From Phycisphaerales bacterium (GTDB taxonomy: Bacteria; Planctomycetota; Phycisphaerae; Phycisphaerales; SM1A02), in assembly GCA_014238965.1 (NCBI GenBank), contig JABAAC010000091.1, forward strand, positions 1-64,000: DNA of 64,000 nt, in the 5' to 3' direction. Shown here piece by piece: positions 8,588 to 18,417 of this stretch. The first letter of the stretch is position 1; every line of letters begins with the position of its first letter. The notes under the pieces are model-generated. The model was given only the letters and a program-made list of their open reading frames with translations. It had not been told where the DNA came from and ran no database searches. Position numbers and translations under genes: made by a program.

Positions 8588-11527
8588 CTACCCCCGTGCC
8601 CGACACAATGCGCCATGCGCCAACATCAATGGGTGATGCGATTGGACGGAGAATGCATCACTGATTTGATGTCGGCATGAAGTGCCATTTGCTGCAACGA
8701 TTGCACCACGACGCGAACGAATGGCCTCGCCGAGAGACTGCTCGGCAATGCGCATCGACAAATTACGTGTCTCGCGGTCATAGCCAAATGATCCCGCCAT
8801 TCCACAGCATCCGCTGTCAAGCAATTTGACATCGCTGAATCCACATCGCTCCATGAACTGCTTCGTACGCATAGAGCGGTGTTTCTGGTGGCAATGCATA
8901 TGCAATACGACGGGATAACTGGTGGGCGCAAAGTCTGGATGCCGCGGATGCCTCCCCCATTGACGCAACAGAAAACTCTCAACTGTGTCGGCAGCCTCAG
9001 CAACCTGCTCGGCCATGTGCTGAGCGGCCCCCAACTGTAATTCAGTCCACTCCTGCTGCAATGCGGTTGCACATGACGGTTCAACTGCAAGAACAACTGT
9101 GGCATTGTGCTCGAGCATGGCCGCACGAACAGCTGCTGCCGAGCCAGCCACTTGTGATGCAGCGCGGTCCAACATGCCTGCACTGCAACTCGTTCGCCCA
9201 CAACAGTCAGACTTGGGGATGACAACCCTATAGCCGAATGCTTCAAGCAGTCGAATTGCCGCCTTCCCTAGCTGTGGCTCGCTCCACGTGGTAAAGCAGT
9301 CTTGATACAGCAGTACAACCGGCGCATCGTGCATACGTTGTCGCTTGCGAGACCAGCGTGTTAACGCAGGGCCAAAGGTGGGCAATGCACGAGATTGGTG
9401 CATTCCCAGAAGCCCTCGCACCGCCCATGCAATGGGCCACAATCGACTCATAAGGTTGGCAATGCGATGGAACATTGATCCAATTCGGTTGACCGATCGA
9501 ATGCCGGCCCTTGCTCGCACGCGCCATGGCGCACCGCCGCGAGCTGCCCACCGCTGCGCGTCGTACTCCGCTTTGAGTTTGGTGACATCCACTTGTGATG
9601 GACACTCATAACGGCATGCCTTACAACCAAGGCACAGCGACAGGGTTTCATTCACCTGCGGATCATCAATGGCGACTTCGCCAGGTTGAATCTGCCCGGT
9701 CATTGCTAAACGCAGTGCATTCCCTCGGCCACGCGTGCTGTGGCGCTCATCGCGAGTTGCTCTATAAGACGGACACATTGCGCCGGATCCACTTTTTCGA
9801 CACATGCCCTGCCCATTGCATTGCGCTGCCGCACGTTCAAATGACCCTTCATTGCGCCAATGAAAGCCAGTCGTATGAATCTTCTCCCCAATGTCCGTTT
9901 CTCGGTCAACTCGAAGATGCTCAAGCATGCCTGGATCACTGACGATGATCCCGGGGTTAAATCGACCATGAGGATCAAACAGTTCCTTCACTGCGACGAA
10001 AGCCTCGATGATTTTCGGACCGTAAAACTCGTGCATCAACGCTGACCGTATGCGGCCGTCACCGTGTTCGCCGCTAATTGCCCCGCCGAAACGCTGCACT
10101 AACCCAAGTGCCTCCTCGCCAATGCTCACCAGCAACGCCCGATCCTCCTTGCTTCGAAGATCAAGGCGTGGGCGAACATGCAACAAGCCAACACTGGCGT
10201 GGGCGTACCACGTTGCGGCTACACCATGCGTTGCAAGCATTGCATCGAATGCCTGCTGAAATGCAGCCAGCCGATCTGCCGAAACGACGCAATCCTCGAC
10301 GCCTGGCACTGGCATTCGTTCTGTGTCACCGTATGACAACAGCCCGAGCCCTGCCTTGCGCATGCCCCAGAGTTGATCTTGAGAAGAGACGTCGAACGCT
10401 TCAAGCACATTGGATTCAGGTACGGCAGCACGCACCAGGGCCGCTTGATCGTGCAATTCATTAGGGCCATCGACAAACATGTCAACGAACAGCACTGCAT
10501 GTGACGTACCACCTGAATCCCCAGGGAGTTGATCGACAAGTTCGCTGTAGGCCGGATGACTTCGGGCGGCGAGCAACACGTCCGCGTCGAGCAACTCCAC
10601 CGCCGATGGGTTGGTGGCCAATACACTTGGAACGGCCTGCAACGCCGACTGAACAGAGTCAAAGCCCAGCACAATCAAGCCCGTGCACGCTGGTATCGGC
10701 ACCAATTGCAACTCAATGCTCGTTATGCATGCAAGTGTCCCCTCTGAGCCACACATTAATCGAGCTAAATCAACTTGATCAAATGTGTCCTGCGTACTGC
10801 GATCGAATTGATCGGCGAGTAGATCTAATCGGTAGCCACCGTTGTTTCGCGGAAGTTGCGGAAATGTCGCACGAATCGCCTCTCTGTTGGGCTGCACGAC
10901 ATCGGCTAACGCGTGAGCCAGCCGTGACGCTTCCGCGTCGAAAGCAGAAGCACCCGCTTCGAATCTGGCGATTGCACCATCGCCCAACACAACATCCAAT
11001 GCGAGCACATGGTCACCGGTAGTTCCCCACCACAAAGAGTGGAGGCCTGCAGAGTTGTTCGCCACCATGCCGCCAAGTGTGGCCTGCGCAGAAGTTGACA
11101 CTTCCGGACCAAAGGTCAGCCCGTGCTTCGCCGCAGCTCTTCGCAAGTCGTCGAGCACAACGCCTGGGCCAACGATTGCAGTACGCGTCTGCGCATTGAT
11201 TGTGCACTCCGTCATGTGCACGGAACAATCGACAACAACGGCGTGATTGACCGTTTGTCCCGCCAAAGATGAACCGGCCCCGCGCGGCAACAGTGATAGA
11301 TTGTTGTCTCGACACCACCTCACAAGATTCACGATGTCTCGGCGGTGCTTTGGCTGCACAACACCCAGTGGCTTGACCTGATACGGCGAAGCGTCGGTCG
11401 CATACAGCATGCGGATGTGCTCTTGGGTTCGGACGTCTCCGTCAAGCAGCTGCGTGAGTCGAAGCCAATCAGCCTTTGTGACCTGATCGCCTTGGGGCAT
11501 TGCATTGTTGACGACAGGCAGTTCCAT
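8588..11527 (-). CDS. FAD-linked oxidase / Fe-S fusion (GlcD-GlcF or D-lactate dehydrogenase Dld-II type)
   Basis: FAD-binding PLLPRGAGSSLAGQTV-like segment, FAD-oxidase C domain with ISGEHGDGRIR, Fe-S cysteines CLGCKACRYECP, C-terminal CCG motif (DCCGRTSC, DSGCCGMAGSFGY). Confidence 0.88.
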   Translation of the reverse strand: MELPVVNNAMPQGDQVTKADWLRLTQLLDGDVRTQEHIRMLYATDASPYQVKPLGVVQPKHRRDIVNLVRWCRDNNLSLLPRGAGSSLAGQTVNHAVVVDCSVHMTECTINAQTRTAIVGPGVVLDDLRRAAAKHGLTFGPEVSTSAQATLGGMVANNSAGLHSLWWGTTGDHVLALDVVLGDGAIARFEAGASAFDAEASRLAHALADVVQPNREAIRATFPQLPRNNGGYRLDLLADQFDRSTQDTFDQVDLARLMCGSEGTLACITSIELQLVPIPACTGLIVLGFDSVQSALQAVPSVLATNPSAVELLDADVLLAARSHPAYSELVDQLPGDSGGTSHAVLFVDMFVDGPNELHDQAALVRAAVPESNVLEAFDVSSQDQLWGMRKAGLGLLSYGDTERMPVPGVEDCVVSADRLAAFQQAFDAMLATHGVAATWYAHASVGLLHVRPRLDLRSKEDRALLVSIGEEALGLVQRFGGAISGEHGDGRIRSALMHEFYGPKIIEAFVAVKELFDPHGRFNPGIIVSDPGMLEHLRVDRETDIGEKIHTTGFHWRNEGSFERAAAQCNGQGMCRKSGSGAMCPSYRATRDERHSTRGRGNALRLAMTGQIQPGEVAIDDPQVNETLSLCLGCKACRYECPSQVDVTKLKAEYDAQRWAARGGAPWRVRARAGIRSVNRIGSMFHRIANLMSRLWPIAWAVRGLLGMHQSRALPTFGPALTRWSRKRQRMHDAPVVLLYQDCFTTWSEPQLGKAAIRLLEAFGYRVVIPKSDCCGRTSCSAGMLDRAASQVAGSAAAVRAAMLEHNATVVLAVEPSCATALQQEWTELQLGAAQHMAEQVAEAADTVESFLLRQWGRHPRHPDFAPTSYPVVLHMHCHQKHRSMRTKQFMERCGFSDVKLLDSGCCGMAGSFGYDRETRNLSMRIAEQSLGEAIRSRRGAIVAANGTSCRHQISDAFSVQSHHPLMLAHGALCRARG

Positions 11528-11667
11528 TGGGCAGGATTCTATGCGTGATAGCTTCCGACAGTCGGCCAAGGCGTTGAACCCAAACAAGATGGACAACAGC
11601 CAAACGGGCCACGCGACACAGCCCTCCGCCCAGCCCCCACCTCTACATCACCTAAGAAGAACAAACT

Positions 11668-12570
11668 TCACTGGGCATCTGAGTGCTCCAACAGATGCTC
11701 AATCGAATGGCTGTTGTGCGTCTGCCAGAACAGTACTGGCCCATCGCACTCATCAGCGCAAGCAGCCGCCATCGCTTTACCTGTGTAGGTCGACTCCAGT
11801 TCCACAATGCCCCTAGCGTTATTCACCGCAGCGATTGACGCTGCCGTAGATTCGCCGTAGCCCTCGCCAAGCCAGCGATCATCGATATGTGGCATGGACG
11901 AGGCAAGACCTGTCAGCGACGCGGTGTCTTGCACAAGCCGCTCTACATCTGAGTGTGTCAACCAGTCATCTGGCACAACACGTATGCCGCACACCTCTGT
12001 CGTAAGGCCAACATTGTGTAATGCCAGCGACAGACCAACGATGGTCCCAGCTGTGCCCATAGCAATGTAGATTCGCCTTGGCTCTGGACACACGCCCGAT
12101 TCAATCTGCTCGATCAACTCTTGCCCCGCGCGTACAAAACCCATCGCCCCAACGGGACTTGACCCGCCGGCGGGAATGGCTTGCATGCCCTGGTCCTCCA
12201 GTGCCTCAAGCAACGCCCTTGCGGCAAATACGTCATCAGCTTCGTACGTGACGGCTCGCAGTTTCGTTGCCGCAAACACAGCCCCAACGTGCTTGTTCGC
12301 TGGGCGGGGAAATGTCACAACGTGAACGTCGTGCCCACATCGTGAGCCGTGCACAGCCGTCGCCAGCGCGTGATGCGATCCACAAGCACCCATCGTGGCG
12401 ATGCGTGGCGGCGCATCGTGGAGTAGAAACTCCAGCTTTCTTGGCTTGTTTCCGCCGTAGTGCGGCGCTGACGTACCGTCATCCTTGATCCACAAATTCG
12501 GACGTAGTGCGGAGGCCTCCAACACCGGCGTTGGGCGAACGCCCAAGTCAATTCGATCAGGCAGAATCAT
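11668..12570 (-). CDS. PLP-dependent D-cysteine desulfhydrase / ACC deaminase family protein
   Basis: 300 aa; WIKDDGTSAPHYGGNKPRKLEFLL Lys motif typical of the ACC deaminase/DcyD family. Confidence 0.8.
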   Translation of the reverse strand: MILPDRIDLGVRPTPVLEASALRPNLWIKDDGTSAPHYGGNKPRKLEFLLHDAPPRIATMGACGSHHALATAVHGSRCGHDVHVVTFPRPANKHVGAVFAATKLRAVTYEADDVFAARALLEALEDQGMQAIPAGGSSPVGAMGFVRAGQELIEQIESGVCPEPRRIYIAMGTAGTIVGLSLALHNVGLTTEVCGIRVVPDDWLTHSDVERLVQDTASLTGLASSMPHIDDRWLGEGYGESTAASIAAVNNARGIVELESTYTGKAMAAACADECDGPVLFWQTHNSHSIEHLLEHSDAQ

Positions 12571-13904
12571 GTGGCGGCAAACATCACATCATTGAGCATT
12601 GCCTCAAGTTGCTCTTGACGCCCCGACTTGACGACTGGCTCGCTGGTTGCGGCTTGCGCCTCAAGGTCGACCAGCGATACTGCCCCATCCATAATCCTTC
12701 GCCCCAGCGGATCGCTCCAGGATGCATATCGTTCGCGTACGAAGGCATGCAAGCGGCCGTCCGCTCGAATCGCCGCTGCAGCGAGCAAGCCGCGCGCAAA
12801 CGTGTCCATTCCGGCAATGTGCGCGTGTAATAGATCGACGGGCTCCATCGATTCCCGACGCCGCTTGGCGTCGAAATTCAATCCACCCTTGGAATTCGAG
12901 AAGCCACCGTGCTCCAGCAGTACGAGCATGATGTCGGTGGTCAAGTAGAGATCCGTCGGAAAGCGATCGGTGTCCCAGCCCGCATGAACATCGCCCATGT
13001 TCGCATCGATTGACCCAAGCATGCCCGCTGCAGCAGCAACTCGCAATTCATGCCCCATCGACTTGCCCGCAAGTGTTGCATGGTTTGTTTCAATATTCAA
13101 AGTGATGCGATCATTGAGGCTGTATTCGCGCAGGAAGTTGAGCGTTGACTCCACATCGAAGTCGTATTGATGCCCGCTTGGTTCACGAGGTTTAGGCTCG
13201 ATGTAAAATGCGCCGTCAAAGCCATGGGCATCGCCGTGTTCGACGGCCAGTCGCAAAAGTTGAGCGTACTGCGCTCGCTCGCGACCAATATCGGTATTGA
13301 CCAGTGTTGTGTAGCCCTCGCGGCCGCCCCAAAACACATACCCGCGGCCATTGAGCGCGATGGTTGCATCGAGCGCTCGACGTACCTGCCCCGCGGCATG
13401 TGCGAACACTTGGACATCTGGGCTGGTCGCTGCACCATGCGCATATCGAGGGTGGTCGAACAGGCATGCGGTACCCCAGAGCAATGAAATGCCCGTTGCC
13501 TCCTGCAAGTCACTGAGCACCGAAGTCATATGCGTGAGATTGGCTGCGGATGCGGCTAGCGAATCGCCTTCTGGCGCAACATCGTGGTCATGAAAACAAT
13601 AGGCACCGATGCCGAGCCGCTGGAGTAGGCCAAAGAACACGTGAGCCCGCCGTACGGCATTATCAAGTGACGCAGATCCATCGTCCCAGGGCATAAGGGC
13701 TGTACCGCGTCCAAATGGATCGCTCAGCGCATTACGCATGGTGTGCCAATAGCACGCGGCAAAGTTCAGATGCTCGCGCATCGACTGTCCCTCGACAACC
13801 CGATCAGCGTCGTACCAATGAAAGGCGAGCGGATTCGTCGACTTCGCCCCTTCAAATGCCACGACAGGCAAGTGCGAGATAGTGGGATCGGTGAGCAGGT
13901 CCAT
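12567..13904 (-). CDS. xylA: Xylose isomerase
   Basis: 445 aa; HWYDADRVVEG, FHDHDVAPEGDS, GREGYTTLVNTDIGRE, IEPKPREPSGHQYDFD, IDANMGD..GWDTDRFPTD motifs. Confidence 0.95.
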   Translation of the reverse strand: MDLLTDPTISHLPVVAFEGAKSTNPLAFHWYDADRVVEGQSMREHLNFAACYWHTMRNALSDPFGRGTALMPWDDGSASLDNAVRRAHVFFGLLQRLGIGAYCFHDHDVAPEGDSLAASAANLTHMTSVLSDLQEATGISLLWGTACLFDHPRYAHGAATSPDVQVFAHAAGQVRRALDATIALNGRGYVFWGGREGYTTLVNTDIGRERAQYAQLLRLAVEHGDAHGFDGAFYIEPKPREPSGHQYDFDVESTLNFLREYSLNDRITLNIETNHATLAGKSMGHELRVAAAAGMLGSIDANMGDVHAGWDTDRFPTDLYLTTDIMLVLLEHGGFSNSKGGLNFDAKRRRESMEPVDLLHAHIAGMDTFARGLLAAAAIRADGRLHAFVRERYASWSDPLGRRIMDGAVSLVDLEAQAATSEPVVKSGRQEQLEAMLNDVMFAAT

Positions 13905-14125
13905 GTGCGAAGTGTAGAAAGTAGAGCGAGGATCAGCAGATCACAGGGGCGCTTGGGTGATGGGATCCATTTCTGCTCTCGCGAGGGCGACTGAGCCAAC
14001 TTCAGGCCCGCTGGTGACGCACAGACACACACTTCCAAACAGATCGCAGTAGTGCCGCGGTGCTTTGGACGACAGACCAAAATGTATTCCGGACGATCGG
14101 TTGGTGCGTCGAGTAGAGTCGCGGC

Positions 14126-15559
14126 ATGTCTATGCTGCCCTCCGGATTGCTGGCCATCGCCTGTGTTTCAAACACGCTCACCCAACCCCCAGGACCCTCA
14201 ACTGAGCCAATCGTCCTCGATGGCACGTTTCAGGACTGGGGCGAGGTGCCTCATGGCGACATGCTCACTGCAACTGCCGATGAATCGAACCTCTATTTGC
14301 TGCTGTCGATTTCAGGTGGACCCGTGAATCTCCAAGGGCTCAAAGAGCCAGGCCTCTTGATGCTCAACCTCGACAATGATGCGTCAACGGGTGGCCGAAA
14401 TCTTGCGCTGCCAGGAACTGATTTGGAAATTACATTTAGCCCATTAGCCGGCGGCCGAAGCGGCGGCGCACAGGTTCGTTTTCCCGGAAACGGAAACACG
14501 TGGCTGCAACCAGATCGTGCTGAGCTGATCTTCGCGCCAACTGTCGCAGACAATCGATTTGAAATTCGACTGCCCAAGCAAATACACACTCCCAACTCGT
14601 CTGTACAAGTTGGCGACACACTTGAATGGGCATCATCGGGCTCATTGGGATCACAACGAGGCTCATGCACGCTTGGATTGCTTCGAGCGACACCCCAACG
14701 CGCATTTGAGTCCATCCCCGAGTGCCCAACAAACGCAACCAGAATTGTCAGCTGGAACGTTGAATTCGGAGGAATACTTGACCACCCAGCGCCATTCGTG
14801 CGCATCATCCGTGCCTTGAAGCCCCACGTTGTACTGCTTCAGGAGTTGGAACCCAAACAGACGGCGGCAGACATTCAAGCTGTGCTCAAGGAAGGCGTTT
14901 CAGGGAACTGGACGGTTGACCTTGGACCCACTGGAGGGTCACTTCGCTCTGCAGTGGCAACTCGATTGCATGCCAGAGATATGCCGCATATTGACACGTT
15001 GAAACGGCGAGACAGCCCCAAACGTGGTGTACGAGCTGCTGCCTTGCGTGTTGCGATTCCCGACGTGGGCGAGGTCGCAATGGTCTCGCTCCATCTGAAG
15101 TGCTGTGGAGTGGCGGAAGGACCTGAAGACATGACTCGAATCGCCGAGGTCATTGCCGTTCGACGCGCATTGCTCGAAGCGCAACGCGAGGAATCGCTCG
15201 ATGGCGTGGTCCTTGGCGGCGACCTCAATCTCGTTGGCTCGCGGAGGCCATTGGATCTTCTCATCTTTGATGGCGAAGTTGACCTCGGTGGCGAAGGAGA
15301 TTTTGCCATTGCCAATCCCATTCGACCCTCGGCGCAGAGTTTTCAAACCTGGGAGAAGGCTGGACAACGCTACACACCAGGGCGACTCGATTGGATCGTC
15401 TATTCGGAGTCCTCACTCCAAGCCGTGAACGCCTTTGTGTTGGCCACCGAGGAGTTGCCCGAATCCCAACTGCAAGCACACAAGCTCAACGCTGACGATG
15501 CGGCGAGCGCTGCAGACCACCTACCCGTTGTGGTGGATGTGGCCCCGCCAAAGCGATAA
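14126..15559 (+). CDS. Secreted endonuclease/exonuclease/phosphatase-superfamily protein
   Basis: 477 aa; RIVSWNVEF, VVLLQELE, VVLGGDLN, DHLPVVVDV EEP signature; N-terminal beta domain. Confidence 0.85.
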   Translation: MSMLPSGLLAIACVSNTLTQPPGPSTEPIVLDGTFQDWGEVPHGDMLTATADESNLYLLLSISGGPVNLQGLKEPGLLMLNLDNDASTGGRNLALPGTDLEITFSPLAGGRSGGAQVRFPGNGNTWLQPDRAELIFAPTVADNRFEIRLPKQIHTPNSSVQVGDTLEWASSGSLGSQRGSCTLGLLRATPQRAFESIPECPTNATRIVSWNVEFGGILDHPAPFVRIIRALKPHVVLLQELEPKQTAADIQAVLKEGVSGNWTVDLGPTGGSLRSAVATRLHARDMPHIDTLKRRDSPKRGVRAAALRVAIPDVGEVAMVSLHLKCCGVAEGPEDMTRIAEVIAVRRALLEAQREESLDGVVLGGDLNLVGSRRPLDLLIFDGEVDLGGEGDFAIANPIRPSAQSFQTWEKAGQRYTPGRLDWIVYSESSLQAVNAFVLATEELPESQLQAHKLNADDAASAADHLPVVVDVAPPKR

Positions 15560-15579
15560 AGGGTGCCTCTAGACGCTTC

Positions 15580-16398
15580 CTAACTGAGCAGTTTCACCGC
15601 CGCGACAACGACAAGCACAACGAAGACTGCCCGAACAACGCGCAGCGGCATGCGGTGCGACAACTTTGCCATGCACCAACTGCTCGTCAAACTTGATGGG
15701 ATAAGCCAAGCAGCCAACTCAAGTGGAGTCCACCAGTTGACATTGCTGGGAAGGTCTGGAGTCATCGTCAACGTTGAATCTTTATAGATGGCACCGACGA
15801 TAGACGTCACCACCATCACCGCCGAGGAGGTTGCAATGCACTGTCGCAATGGCAGTTTGCACACAATGCCCAGCAGCGGAACGGTGATTAGCCCGCCACC
15901 GATGCCGAGTAAGCCGGCCCCAAAGCCGAAACAGCCTGCCACGATGATGGCTCGAGGCCACGTTATCAACGACCTTTGATCCGCGGCAATGCGAACACCC
16001 GTCACTAATTTGCGCATGTGGACGAACGCCACCCAAATCAAGAACACACCAAACACGATCCGCAACCACTCGTTGGGGACGTAGATGCTTGCCGTGACCC
16101 CACAGATGATCGCCACGACTGCAATGGGCGCGAGACGTTTCAGCAGCGGAATACACACCATCTTCTCGCTGTGATGTCCCATTGCAGCGGCAATCGCCAC
16201 GAAGGGCGTAGCCGTCATCGACGCCGCTTGGGCGAGATGCATTGGCAAGCCAAGTAACAGGCTGAGCATTGGGATATTCACGACACCCCCGCCAATGCCC
16301 AACATGCCTCCCAATGATCCTGATACGACACCCACACCGATCAAGGTGAGCCCCTGCCAGAGCTCAATTGAGCCAACCGTCGTGTGAAGCCACTCCAT
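15580..16398 (-). CDS. TauE/SafE family sulfite exporter/permease
   Basis: 272 aa; duplicated GxLGGxLGIGGGxxxxP motifs (GSLGGMLGIGGGVVNIP, GAGLLGIGGGLITVP). Confidence 0.9.
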   Translation of the reverse strand: MEWLHTTVGSIELWQGLTLIGVGVVSGSLGGMLGIGGGVVNIPMLSLLLGLPMHLAQAASMTATPFVAIAAAMGHHSEKMVCIPLLKRLAPIAVVAIICGVTASIYVPNEWLRIVFGVFLIWVAFVHMRKLVTGVRIAADQRSLITWPRAIIVAGCFGFGAGLLGIGGGLITVPLLGIVCKLPLRQCIATSSAVMVVTSIVGAIYKDSTLTMTPDLPSNVNWWTPLELAAWLIPSSLTSSWCMAKLSHRMPLRVVRAVFVVLVVVAAVKLLS

Positions 16399-16441
16399 GC
16401 CGCTGCACCGTAACGGATGCTGCCCCTACCATCCGCCACGC

Positions 16442-17344
16442 ATGATTGGTTCCCGTGTCCTTCGAGCCGATGGCTTACTGCTGTTTGTCGCCCTGATCTG
16501 GGGCGTGGGCTTTGTGGTGCAAAAGTCCGCCATGGACGGCGAGGATGCAATTGGCCCAGTCACATTCGCAGCACTGCGATTATTGATGGGGGGGCTCGTA
16601 TTGATCCCCCTGCTCAAACTAGATCGACACATGAAACCCAAGCGGCTCGCTACCCCTCGACAGCGGTGCATTGCCGTGCTCCTTGCGGGCGCTCTGCTCG
16701 CTGCGGGTGGCATTCTGCAGCAATGGGGGCTCGTGTATACCGATGCAGGCGTTGCGGCCTTTGTCACTGGACTCTATGTAGTGCTCGTTCCGATGCTTGG
16801 CCTCTTCATTGGGTACCGCGTTCGACGCACGACGTGGATTGCGGCCATGCTTGCGGTAGTGGGCATGTACTTGTTGAGTGTCGCTGGCCGTCCCGCATTC
16901 AATCCGGGCGATCTGCTGGTGCTCGCCAGCGCTGTGTGCTGGGCTGGACAAGTCCTTGTCATTGGATGGATCGCCTCCAGCATGTCCCCCATTAGGCTTG
17001 CAACTGGCCAAAATATTGTTGGGGGCGTACTGGCCATTGGCATTGCCCTCATCGTAGAAACGACAACATGGGCACAACTCGTGGACGTTGCATGGGAACT
17101 TGCATACTCCGGCCCACTGGCAATTGGCCTTGGCTTTCTTCTGCAAATCCTTGCCCAACGCGATGCGCCACCGGCGCACACCGCGATTCTGTTAGCCATG
17201 GAAGCCGTGTTCGGCGCACTTGCTGCCTGGGCATTTCTGCACGAGGCGTTTACACCAACCATGCTTGTTGGATGTGTCGTTGTGCTTGGCGCGATGGGCG
17301 TTGCGCAACTCAAGCCCCCGGCAAAAATGCAGATCGCACAGTAG
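16442..17344 (+). CDS. EamA/DMT-family transporter
   Basis: About 300 aa, 10 TM pattern, EamA signature FVALIWGVGFVVQKSA..., start at 16442 avoids overlap with the divergent TauE gene. Confidence 0.85.
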   Translation: MIGSRVLRADGLLLFVALIWGVGFVVQKSAMDGEDAIGPVTFAALRLLMGGLVLIPLLKLDRHMKPKRLATPRQRCIAVLLAGALLAAGGILQQWGLVYTDAGVAAFVTGLYVVLVPMLGLFIGYRVRRTTWIAAMLAVVGMYLLSVAGRPAFNPGDLLVLASAVCWAGQVLVIGWIASSMSPIRLATGQNIVGGVLAIGIALIVETTTWAQLVDVAWELAYSGPLAIGLGFLLQILAQRDAPPAHTAILLAMEAVFGALAAWAFLHEAFTPTMLVGCVVVLGAMGVAQLKPPAKMQIAQ

Positions 17345-17396
17345 TCGAAGGCTCGCCTGGCACCCGCTCCCCTTTAGTTCTTGGCTCTGGGACGCC

Positions 17397-18413
17397 CTAC
17401 CCTTCTTCGAGCCGCATTCGATCAACAACTTCGCGTAATCGTTTGGTCAACCGCATTTTTGCGTGGCGAATCGCTGCTTCACTCATGCCAGTTTCCGCTG
17501 CGACAGCTACCGCGGGCGTGCCCCGAACCCCGTACAGTTCAAATGCTCGCCATGTCTTCTCTTCCACCTCGTCACGGACCTCTGCCATGGCACGCGTGAG
17601 CATTTGCTCGGTCCATTGCCTGTCCCACTGTTCATCAACATTATCCGGCAGGGATGGCTCCACATGATCAGCAATGCCCACATCTGGACGCCTTCGACGA
17701 AATCGAGATCGAATTGCGTTGAGCGTTACACGTTTGAGGTAGCCGCGAAATCGACCCTTTTGGGGGTCGTACTCGAATGCCTCTGAAACTCGAAAGAACC
17801 CCAGCAGTACATCCTGCAGCACGTCATCGGCTTCCTGTGGCGGCAAGCCCGCGTTGCGCGCAAAGCCGGCAATGACGCGTGAATACTTCTGTGCGAATTC
17901 TTGCCAACCCAACTCGCGGTCAATCGTTCCATCGGCGCGGAGACGCAAGAAAATGCTCGCGCGAGTCGCATACAGCGGATCGGATCGCCCCTTCAGCGGT
18001 TCGGTCTTCTTCTGCCCCGAAGGAGCGTCAGGCTGATTGGCAGATTCACTTTCCGCAAGTTCATTGTCGTGGTCTTCTGTCTCCGGCTCACTCCCGTCGC
18101 CAGTCACGCGAGCGAGCAACTTCCAGGGGCCCACTCCAATGAGATCGCGATCCGTGAGCGTGACGGTTTCATCCTCATCAACTCTGACCAAGTTGACCGT
18201 GGTGCCTGCACGTGAGCCAAGGTCACGAACGGCAAGCGAGCCGTCCTGGACGACGACCAATGCCGCATGCTTTCGAGACACCGCCGGGTCAGAGAGCACC
18301 ATTGTGCAATCAGCGCTTCGACCCAAGATGGCCTCGGTATCTTCCAGTGTCAACGAAGCCCGCACAAACTGTTGGGGGCCTGAAACGGCTACTAGTTCTA
18401 CTTGCACGGTCAT
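17397..18413 (-). CDS. FHA domain / ECF sigma factor fusion protein
   Basis: N-term FHA core AILGRSADCTMVLSDPAVSRKHAALVVV..VRDLGSRAGTTVN; C-term sigma2 (EADDVLQDVLLGFFRV..RGYLKRVTLNAIRSRFRRRR) and sigma4-like (YGVRGTPAVAVAAETGMSEAAIRHAKMRLTKRLRE). Confidence 0.88.
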   Translation of the reverse strand: MTVQVELVAVSGPQQFVRASLTLEDTEAILGRSADCTMVLSDPAVSRKHAALVVVQDGSLAVRDLGSRAGTTVNLVRVDEDETVTLTDRDLIGVGPWKLLARVTGDGSEPETEDHDNELAESESANQPDAPSGQKKTEPLKGRSDPLYATRASIFLRLRADGTIDRELGWQEFAQKYSRVIAGFARNAGLPPQEADDVLQDVLLGFFRVSEAFEYDPQKGRFRGYLKRVTLNAIRSRFRRRRPDVGIADHVEPSLPDNVDEQWDRQWTEQMLTRAMAEVRDEVEEKTWRAFELYGVRGTPAVAVAAETGMSEAAIRHAKMRLTKRLREVVDRMRLEEG

Positions 18414-18417
18414 GTGG

